DNA of 64,000 nucleotides, from positions 5,262-69,261 of the forward strand of contig JAYUJY010000148.1 in NCBI GenBank assembly GCA_043764895.1, written 5' to 3'. Every line of letters starts with the position of its first letter. The stretch's first letter is position 1. Positions 25,327 to 32,268 of the stretch are shown piece after piece. The translations under genes were made by a program, and so were the position numbers. Below the pieces are notes generated by a model. That model did no database searches. It was not told the DNA's origin and saw only the letters and a program-made list of their open reading frames with translations. This stretch comes from JAAFJU01 sp043764895 (GTDB lineage Bacteria > Cyanobacteriota > Cyanobacteriia > Leptolyngbyales > Leptolyngbyaceae).

Positions 25327-25584
25327 TTACCACCGAGGTTCTAGGTCAGCAGATGTTTTATCGCGGACATTACCCCAAATTTCATCGGGGTCGATCTCCA
25401 CTCCGGAGGCGATCGCTTCGTCCCGGTATGCTGCGATCGCCTCTGTAATGGTCATTGTCGGTTTGGGGGTTTGGCGCGATTCTCGTCCCGAGAGGCGGTG
25501 CCAACGGATCAGCCGAAGGAGTTCCTCTAAAAAGGTTTCATCTGCCGTTTCGAGTTCCTGAAGAATTGTTTCTTTGAGAGTCAT
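25327..25584 (-). CDS. Antitoxin of PIN pair (MTLKET type)
   Basis: 85 residues. N-terminal half MTLKETILQELETADETFLE and LIRWHRLSGRES is shared with 22857-23147. The C-terminal half (ITEAIAAYRDEAIASGVEID then EIWGNVRDK) is a different toxin-binding tail. The ATG at 25584 is chosen over an upstream GTG because AAGGTG lies 7 bases before it and homologous copies begin at the same MTLKE. Confidence 0.85.
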   Translation of the reverse strand: MTLKETILQELETADETFLEELLRLIRWHRLSGRESRQTPKPTMTITEAIAAYRDEAIASGVEIDPDEIWGNVRDKTSADLEPRW

Positions 25585-25664
25585 GGCTATCACCTTTTGC
25601 TCAGTCCATTCATTCTAACCTCTTTCCTTTTCCCTCTTCTTTCTTCCCTCTTCTTTCTCACTTC

Positions 25665-28600
25665 TCACTTCCACTGTTTACAGACCCGCCCCATCTCCCC
25701 CACCATTCCCCGTCCCGCGTCTTCTCCGCCGAGGTGCAAAATGGCGGGATAGAGCGTCGCCAGATCGCCCATGAGGCTTGCGCGCTTTAGGTGGGCGAGG
25801 AGGTGGAGGTAGGTTTTCCAGTCGGTGTAGGGGAGGCGAGCGAGGGGGAGGCGAGTTAAATATTGGCCCACGACCCTAGCTCGTTGAGATGGCCGAGAAA
25901 TTTGAGTCATAGCTTGAGCGATTTTTGAAAGATATCTTGACGGAATATCTTCCAGAAGACCACACAAAAGTCTTGCTCTATGAGGCTCAGAATTTGAAGA
26001 TTGCAGATCCTCATTTTCTAAACATCTCAGCAACATCTCATGATTTATATTCTCAACTCTAGAAAGACGTTTTATCGGATGTATTGATGGAGGAATTAGC
26101 AAGGCTTTTTTTGAGATGCATTCAATTGCCTTACCACAAAAATGACTTTCGACTTCTGAAAGACTCGTAAAAACGCATAATAATTGATATTCATCTTCAA
26201 CCTTTTCAACAAGGGTCAATATTTCATCAACATACTTTTTATCGATTTTTGCAAGATGACAAAACTCAGTAATACGAATCTCATCATCCTGAATCAATCT
26301 TATAAGCTCCTCTGCTTCAGAAAGATAAAAATTATCGATTATAGAAATTGAAGTCATATACATGGCACGATCTTCAACAGAATCTAAATCTCGAATATAT
26401 TCAACAGAAATATCAATGAATTTGGGGTTATACTTAGCTAATTCAACTAGATATCTCGCTTTGTGCTCACCATCATAATTCTGAACTAACGAACATAATA
26501 CTTCAAAATCGACTAGTTCTAAATCAAATAAATCACACAGAACATAAAATCTATGAGAAATGTTAGTGATCAATTTTAGAGAGTTTATTGCACAATTCCA
26601 AAAACAGGGATCATGACTCCCTAACTTAAAGATAGATTTCGTATACTCATACGAATCAAGAATATTGCGGGAGGATTCCATTGCATACGAGAAATAGCAT
26701 TCATCAATTCTAGCTAATTGACTTAAGTATCTAGCACTGTTGTGTAGTTCATCGTTTGAATCATTAATTACCAAGAAAGCTTCCTTGCAATACATCCTAT
26801 CTTTTTTCGCAATCTCTATATAGATGTCTATGCGGGAGTGTACACGTGTAATTTCTTCAGCTACTTCAACGAGTCTACACAAACTTATGCAATTCAAAGA
26901 ACCTTCAATTAAATTCCTTAACTGATTATCTTTCCAACTCTTATTATTTTGACAATTAATAAGATACAGCAGTTCTTCAAACAAATCTTTTTTCAAGGAT
27001 ACCAATAGGCTCAATGATTGAATTCTTCGTCTTTGATTGTTAATTAGATAACATGCTTCTAAAGCATTTGGAAGATATCTGTCATCAATGTAAGCCAACA
27101 TTGTCAAAACTCTAGCGGAATCAGTTTTATTCTTCATCAGTCTTGTTATGTTCAATATCTTTTCTATAGATGATCCATCTAAAGATACTATATCGCAAAA
27201 GTATAATGCCCGATCTTTATCGTCTTGAATTTTATTGATTGCTTCAATGGCTTCATTGAGATAATTATTGTCTATCTTGGCTAAAATGGATAATGAGGAT
27301 GCAAGATCGTTTTTATCTTTTATTCTTCTAATTTCATTGATCACATTATAAAAATATTGAGGGATATTCTTATGAGTAATTGAGAGAGTTATCTGAAATC
27401 TCATCTTACAAGAATGAAGTGAATTAGCCTTGTCCAGAATTTGAGGGATTAAATAGTGGGGTAAGTAAGGAGACAAATCATTAATTGCATTATAAATCTG
27501 ATGATCGTTGTCCATCTGCTCTATGTATGACCATGCTTGCTCCACTGTCCATTTTTTTGTTTCGACTGCAACAACAATAAGATCTGCTGTTAAATTCCCC
27601 ACCAAACTATTCAACGTCCCCGTAATCAACGCATACCGACACTGAAGTACGATCGCCCGTCCCCTGTCCCGATCGTACAACTCCTCCGCCAACCGCCAAC
27701 CCCGCCGCACATCCTCCACAAAAATCCCCGGCTGCCCAATCTTGTCGCAAGCCTCAAACCAATCATTCTGGTCCTCCCCCGACGCCATCAACTCATGCAC
27801 AGCATCAAACCGCCCCGCCATCTCCAGATGCCAAGTCAAATGCCGATGAATATAGCCATCATTCGGCAATCCATACCAAGATCCATCACCCGATCGACCT
27901 CGATAGCGTTCCAAAAATGCCCCATGCGCCATTTCCCAATTCTCAATTCCCAATTCTCCCTTCTCAATTAACCCCCTCGCCGTATCATGCATCAAATCAT
28001 GCACCCGATACACCGCAACTCCCTCCACTGTCTGCACCCCATCCGTCAAAAACGATCGACTCCGCAGATCAATCAACCCCTTCTTCGCCTGAATCGATCG
28101 CACATCCCACAACACCTCCGCGATCGTCCCATTCAAATCCACATCCTCCGGCAACACCCCCAACCAAGCAAACCGCTGCAACTGCTCCGGATTCAACCGC
28201 TTCAAACTCAAATTAAAACAAGCCCGCAGACTATACTTCCGCTGTTCCTCCTCCGACAACCGCTCCCAAGCCTCCGACGAATCCAAAATCTCCAACGCCA
28301 CCGATCGACGCTCATCCTCAAACTCCGATCGCAACTCCCCCCAACTCAACCCATCCCGCACCTGATTCGCCGCCAAATCCAACGCCAACGGCAAATACCC
28401 CAACACCTTCGCAAACGATCGCACCTCCCCCTCATCCGCCGCCTTCCACAAGCGCCCCAACTTCCGCCGCACCAGATCGATCGCCTCCCCCTCCGACATC
28501 AACGCCAACGGATACACCTGTGCCCCCTCCAGTCGTGCCTCCCGCGTCGTCACCAACACCCGACAACCGACTCCACCCACCCGAAACCATTCCGCATGAG

Positions 28601-29042
28601 CCGCATTCCACACATCATCCACCACCAAAAGCATCCGCCGCTCCGCCAGAAGATTATGGAGATACCCACTCGCCGACTCCAACGTCGTCGCAGAGAAACT
28701 ATCCCGCGACTTATCCAACTCCCGAATCCAATCCCCCAGACAACTCTGCAAATCCGGATTCTGCCCCAACGTCACCCACAAAATCCCATCCTCAAACCAC
28801 CGCTGCACCTCTGCGTCTAGCACGATCGCCGTCGCCAACACCGACTTCCCTAATCCACCCAGCCCCGCGATCGCACTCACCACCAACGTCTGCTCACTCT
28901 CCAGCAACAGCTTCTCCTTCACCGAACTTAGAGCGTCTGGGCGATCGACAAAATTCTCCGGCAACCGCACCCGAGGCATCGGCACACCCGGTTTCAAGCC
29001 CGACTTCTCTCCCAGTGCAGAACGTTCTACACCAGGCGTCAC
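25665..29042 (-). CDS. NB-ARC STAND ATPase with AT-rich repeat sensor
   Basis: 1125 residues, GTG start overlapping the stop of the partner gene by one base. NB-ARC covers about 25-340: P-loop AGLGGLGKSVLA, Walker B RMLLVVDDVW, sensor-1-like VLVTTREAR, GLPLAL-like LGYLPLALDLAA, and an MHD-type motif YRVHDLMHDTARGL at about 345. No effector domain precedes the ATPase. Residues about 480-1045 are degenerate ~35-residue helical repeats (LAxIDxxYLxxAIExxxxIxDxxxRA), an alpha-solenoid sensor. This part is strikingly AT-rich and lacks CGATCG. The final ~60 residues (HLLAHLKRASLMGDLATLYP, then GRGMVGEMGRVCKQWK) are GC-rich again and recur three times downstream. Likely an immune or programmed-death switch; the trigger is unknown. 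Confidence 0.88.
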   Translation of the reverse strand: MTPGVERSALGEKSGLKPGVPMPRVRLPENFVDRPDALSSVKEKLLLESEQTLVVSAIAGLGGLGKSVLATAIVLDAEVQRWFEDGILWVTLGQNPDLQSCLGDWIRELDKSRDSFSATTLESASGYLHNLLAERRMLLVVDDVWNAAHAEWFRVGGVGCRVLVTTREARLEGAQVYPLALMSEGEAIDLVRRKLGRLWKAADEGEVRSFAKVLGYLPLALDLAANQVRDGLSWGELRSEFEDERRSVALEILDSSEAWERLSEEEQRKYSLRACFNLSLKRLNPEQLQRFAWLGVLPEDVDLNGTIAEVLWDVRSIQAKKGLIDLRSRSFLTDGVQTVEGVAVYRVHDLMHDTARGLIEKGELGIENWEMAHGAFLERYRGRSGDGSWYGLPNDGYIHRHLTWHLEMAGRFDAVHELMASGEDQNDWFEACDKIGQPGIFVEDVRRGWRLAEELYDRDRGRAIVLQCRYALITGTLNSLVGNLTADLIVVAVETKKWTVEQAWSYIEQMDNDHQIYNAINDLSPYLPHYLIPQILDKANSLHSCKMRFQITLSITHKNIPQYFYNVINEIRRIKDKNDLASSLSILAKIDNNYLNEAIEAINKIQDDKDRALYFCDIVSLDGSSIEKILNITRLMKNKTDSARVLTMLAYIDDRYLPNALEACYLINNQRRRIQSLSLLVSLKKDLFEELLYLINCQNNKSWKDNQLRNLIEGSLNCISLCRLVEVAEEITRVHSRIDIYIEIAKKDRMYCKEAFLVINDSNDELHNSARYLSQLARIDECYFSYAMESSRNILDSYEYTKSIFKLGSHDPCFWNCAINSLKLITNISHRFYVLCDLFDLELVDFEVLCSLVQNYDGEHKARYLVELAKYNPKFIDISVEYIRDLDSVEDRAMYMTSISIIDNFYLSEAEELIRLIQDDEIRITEFCHLAKIDKKYVDEILTLVEKVEDEYQLLCVFTSLSEVESHFCGKAIECISKKALLIPPSIHPIKRLSRVENINHEMLLRCLENEDLQSSNSEPHRARLLCGLLEDIPSRYLSKIAQAMTQISRPSQRARVVGQYLTRLPLARLPYTDWKTYLHLLAHLKRASLMGDLATLYPAILHLGGEDAGRGMVGEMGRVCKQWK

Positions 29043-29521
29043 TACTTTTTTGGCGTCAATGCCTCATACACTTTCACAAAAGTCGGAAACAACCGCCGTA
29101 CCACGGTTTCTGTATCGCCTTCTAATTCATAAGTCACGACATTTGGAATAATCGGAATCGCGATCTTCAGCTTTGCCGATGCTGGTACATCTGGTTTCCG
29201 TAACTCTACCAAAATCTCATTTAAAAGCGTCTTCACCCCATCCCGTTTTTCCAGCGGTGCTAGGATCTCCACCGCATCAATGATTTCTCCCTTCACGACT
29301 TCTGCGATCGGCTCAGGTAAATCCTGTCGCTGCACCTGTTGAGATAAAGTCAGAATATACTCGCTCTCGCAACTCCGAATTTCTGTCCAACTGTCTCTAA
29401 TTTGCTGTTGAATACGCACCTTTTGGGCATCTTCCGTCCGGACCTTTGCTTTCTCTTGTCCTGCAAGTTGCTCATACAGATCAGCCAAGAGACCTTGAAT
29501 AGTAGAAAGACGATCGGACAT
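29042..29521 (-). CDS. Small STAND-associated partner protein (candidate effector-associated adaptor)
   Basis: 159 residues. The N-terminal two-thirds is helical and charged (LLADLYEQLAGQEKAKVRTE, coiled-coil-like). The C-terminal part SAKLKIAIPIIPNVVTYELE, then GDTETVVRRLF, contains a short hydrophobic stretch followed by an acidic DTE motif. This arrangement recurs, from memory, in cyanobacterial proteins next to or fused with STAND and CHAT modules. It is coupled to the NB-ARC gene by a one-base stop/start overlap. Because the ATPase lacks its own N-terminal effector, this protein is the best candidate for effector or adaptor. Function inferred from context only. Confidence 0.6.
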   Translation of the reverse strand: MSDRLSTIQGLLADLYEQLAGQEKAKVRTEDAQKVRIQQQIRDSWTEIRSCESEYILTLSQQVQRQDLPEPIAEVVKGEIIDAVEILAPLEKRDGVKTLLNEILVELRKPDVPASAKLKIAIPIIPNVVTYELEGDTETVVRRLFPTFVKVYEALTPKK

Positions 29522-29609
29522 GACAGTTTCCAGAGGATTGATAACGATACTTTTAGTTTACCTATCCTCCACAAGAAATTCCGGAAACTTCTCCACAAAG
29601 GCAGAAAAT

Positions 29610-29738
29610 TTATTTTTGAACGTTGATGTAGCCTCCCGGAACAGAAATCGACACTGCCTCATACTTCTGATCTCCCGGCTTTGGCGGACGATCGCGCTTC
29701 CCCGGCTCAATTCCAAATTGGTTCGATCGTCCTAAATC
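29610..29738 (-). pseudogene. Possible gene-tail remnant
   Basis: A 42-codon frame without a start codon, bounded upstream by TGA, reads DLGRSNQFGIEPGKRDRPP and ends VSISVPGGYINVQK. The VSISVPGG-type strand pattern looks like real protein, but I do not recognise the family. It sits between the STAND partner gene and a DUF2283 scrap, so this ~290-base gap appears to be a graveyard of gene ends. Confidence 0.35.
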
Positions 29739-29752
29739 TCAAATCGATCGTC

Positions 29753-29797
29753 CTAGAATACGAGAATATCTGATTCGGCATCATAATGAATTTTCAT
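29753..29797 (-). pseudogene. DUF2283 fragment
   Basis: ATG followed by KIHYDAESDILVF and a stop. This is the opening strand-turn of DUF2283 proteins (MKIxYDxEADxLYI), small genes often found beside HicAB or other TA loci. Only the first 14 codons remain. It lies just downstream of the hicA-hicB pair on the same strand. Confidence 0.55.
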
Positions 29798-29808
29798 GGG
29801 TTGACACT

Positions 29809-30021
29809 CTATACAAACATCAATCGTCCTTTAGGTTCTGGGATCGATCGGCCTAATGACTGAGCCGTATCGATCCACTCTTGAATAATCACTTCCACAT
29901 TTTGAACCGCCTCTTGGTAGGTTTCACCATCGGCAACACAGCCAGGAAGTTCGGGGACTTCGACGATAAAAGCCTGGTCCACTTCACTCCAGTAAATAAT
30001 CAATTCATATTTAATCTTCAT
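29809..30021 (-). CDS. HicB-type antitoxin
   Basis: 70 residues. Partial RNase H-like HicB fold: KIKYELIIYWSEVDQAFIVE, VPELPGCVADGETYQEAVQN, EVIIQEWIDTA. The ATG at 30021 is chosen because GGAG lies 6 bases before it; the upstream ATG at 30033 would only add MENK. Lacks the C-terminal DNA-binding extension of longer HicB proteins. The start lies inside the end of hicA (11-base overlap). Confidence 0.87.
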   Translation of the reverse strand: MKIKYELIIYWSEVDQAFIVEVPELPGCVADGETYQEAVQNVEVIIQEWIDTAQSLGRSIPEPKGRLMFV

Positions 30022-30271
30022 TTTGTTCTCCAAGTTGATATTTTATGATTACGTTGCGAACTTGCTTGACTTGGTAGGCTTTTGCCTTTCCTTTTTTCGG
30101 CTGTAGGTTGAGAATATCTTCAATGCCGGACTGGGTGAAAATGTGGTGGCTTCCATTGATTCGCTCAGTGAAGCCCAAAGATCGAAGAAGTTGTCGGAGT
30201 TGATCGAACGGAATATTGATATCAGAGTTTCCCAAGAGGATTTTCAGTAATAGTTTATCCTGCTGACTCAT
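30011..30271 (-). CDS. HicA-type mRNA interferase toxin
   Basis: 86 residues, double-stranded-RNA-binding-like HicA fold: FDQLRQLLRSLGFTERINGS then HHIFTQSG, containing the catalytic GSHH-x-F histidine, and the closing AYQVKQVRNVIIKY. The frame is open further upstream, but the ATG at 30271 preceded by GAGGAG gives the family N-terminus. Paired with overlapping hicB. Confidence 0.87.
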   Translation of the reverse strand: MSQQDKLLLKILLGNSDINIPFDQLRQLLRSLGFTERINGSHHIFTQSGIEDILNLQPKKGKAKAYQVKQVRNVIIKYQLGEQNED

Positions 30272-30342
30272 GGTCTCCTCTTTTTGTGATTGCTTGTCAA
30301 GATAATTTGTAGGATTGGGATTGGATGGGCATGAATCGATCC

Positions 30343-32097
30343 CTAAGCTTCCACCATCGCCACCAACTTCTCCTTCCCCCACAGCTCCCGATAAATCCCA
30401 TTTTCCCTTAACAACCGATCGTGTGAACCCGCCTGAACAATCGTCCCCTGATCCATCACAAAAATCCGATCGGCCATCGCCGCCGCCGACAATTGGTGCG
30501 AGATAAAAATTACCGTTTTGCGATCGGTTCCAGTGGAAAGATTATTCAAAATCTGCGTCGCCGTCTGATTATCCACACTTGATAACGCATCATCCAAAAT
30601 CAAAATTTGACTCTGCACCAACAACGCCCGAGCCAACGCCGTCCGCTGCCGCTGCCCACCCGATAGCGTAATCCCCCGTTCTCCCACCAGCGTCTCATAC
30701 TGCTGCGGAAAATTCAAAATCTCAGGATGAATCTGCGCTTCTTTCGCCGCAATTTCGATTTCAGATTGACTCGCATCCGGCATTCCATAGGCAATGTTTT
30801 CCCGAATCGTCGTGCTGAAGAGGAAGCTTTCCTGCGGCACATAAGCGATTGCCCCACGCAAATCCTGAAGTCGGATTCGAGTGACATCCGTTCCGTCTAG
30901 AAACAACTGCCCCGGCCTGATATCTAGCAATCGCGGAATCGTATTCGCTAGCGTTGACTTTCCCGATCCCACCGCACCCACGATCGCCACCGTTTCGCCC
31001 GGAGCGATTGTAAAATTCACATGATCCAGCGCAGGAACCTCGCTCCCTTCGTGATAATACGTCAGCCCAGTTGAATGAAGTTCTCCTCGAATCTGCTGAG
31101 ACGAAATCGCTAACGCATCCGGCGCATCTTTAATCTTGGGTTCTACTGAAAGAATAGCTTCAATCCGATCGATGCTAACTTCACCCCGTTGGTACGCTGT
31201 AATCGTAAATCCAAGCAACGCTGTAGGAAACGCAAGTTGATTCACAAAAATGAACAGCGGAATCAAATCTTGAATCCCCAACTCACCCGCCTGAATCGCC
31301 GGACCCCCAAACCCTAGAATAATTAAACTACTGCCATAGGCCAAACCGCCCAGCAATGGGAACAACAACGTCCGAGTCTGCGCCATCCGCAAATTTGCAT
31401 CAAACAACGTCTCATTCACCGCCGCAAATGCCGATCGCTCCGTCTCTTCCTGAGCATAGATTTTCACAAGCGCAATGCCGCTGATATCTTCTTGAATCAG
31501 CTCACTTAAGTTAGACAACGCCTCTTGCATTTCAATTTGCTGCGATCGCAATTGGTTACTAAAAAGATTAACCACCACCAGCATCACGGGATACACGCAT
31601 AGCGATAGCAAACTCAACTTCACGTTCAGATACAACATCGCAGGCAGCGTGAACAGATACGCAAAAAACGTATTCACCGTGCTCAAGATAGCAAACCCTA
31701 GAAGCCGTCGAATATTATCCACATCACTGGTCGATCGACTAATCAGATCACCAATGGTATTGCTTGAAAAATACGCAGGCTCTAACTTCAATAAATGCTC
31801 AAACAACTGCTGCTTCAAATCAAACTCTACCTGTCGTCCCACCCCAAAGAGCAGCACCCGCGACAGCAATCGAATGCCCCACATCACCGTCGCCAGCACG
31901 GCCATCAATCCGGCATGGTACAGCACCCGATCGAGCGTAAACGTCGTCTGAAGTTCGCCCAGCGCACTCCGAATTTCTAAAGGAATCGCAATGGAAAGTC
32001 CATTCACCACAAACAGGGTCGCCACCCCGCCCCAGGCCGCCTTTTGATGGGGCTTGAGATAACCCAGAAGCCGTTTAAACCGCGATGATGACGCCAT
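30343..32097 (-). CDS. ABC exporter half-transporter (MsbA/YheI-like)
   Basis: 584 residues: six-helix exporter membrane domain (about 15-310) fused to one ATPase domain. Walker A GAVGSGKS, Q-loop YVPQESFLF, signature LSGGQRQR, H-loop FISHQL. Walker B reads ILILDDALSSVD, with aspartate where the catalytic glutamate is expected. That substitution is typical of the degenerate site in heterodimeric exporters such as BmrC/YheI, so a partner subunit is likely encoded elsewhere. Substrate (drug, lipid or peptide) unknown. Confidence 0.9.
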   Translation of the reverse strand: MASSSRFKRLLGYLKPHQKAAWGGVATLFVVNGLSIAIPLEIRSALGELQTTFTLDRVLYHAGLMAVLATVMWGIRLLSRVLLFGVGRQVEFDLKQQLFEHLLKLEPAYFSSNTIGDLISRSTSDVDNIRRLLGFAILSTVNTFFAYLFTLPAMLYLNVKLSLLSLCVYPVMLVVVNLFSNQLRSQQIEMQEALSNLSELIQEDISGIALVKIYAQEETERSAFAAVNETLFDANLRMAQTRTLLFPLLGGLAYGSSLIILGFGGPAIQAGELGIQDLIPLFIFVNQLAFPTALLGFTITAYQRGEVSIDRIEAILSVEPKIKDAPDALAISSQQIRGELHSTGLTYYHEGSEVPALDHVNFTIAPGETVAIVGAVGSGKSTLANTIPRLLDIRPGQLFLDGTDVTRIRLQDLRGAIAYVPQESFLFSTTIRENIAYGMPDASQSEIEIAAKEAQIHPEILNFPQQYETLVGERGITLSGGQRQRTALARALLVQSQILILDDALSSVDNQTATQILNNLSTGTDRKTVIFISHQLSAAAMADRIFVMDQGTIVQAGSHDRLLRENGIYRELWGKEKLVAMVEA

Positions 32098-32268
32098 AGC
32101 CTCTAGAACCCAAAACGCTGAACAGACTAACTATCCTAACGCATGTAGGCCAGGAGGACGTGTACTTACTAGAACGAAGTGCCCCTCCACGGACTCTAAT
32201 CTTTTAAGAGGCGATCGCCCCCACCCTTCGCTTGACGATCGGGGGCATTATTTGGGGGCACCATATCC

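Noticed and set aside
27987..28820. 277-codon plus-strand ORF
   Set aside because: Antisense to the NB-ARC coding sequence; arginine/proline/histidine-rich composition without domains is typical of a shadow of GC-rich code.
28520..29125. 201-codon plus-strand ORF, very Pro/Ser-rich
   Set aside because: Shadow of the NB-ARC P-loop region; no family features.
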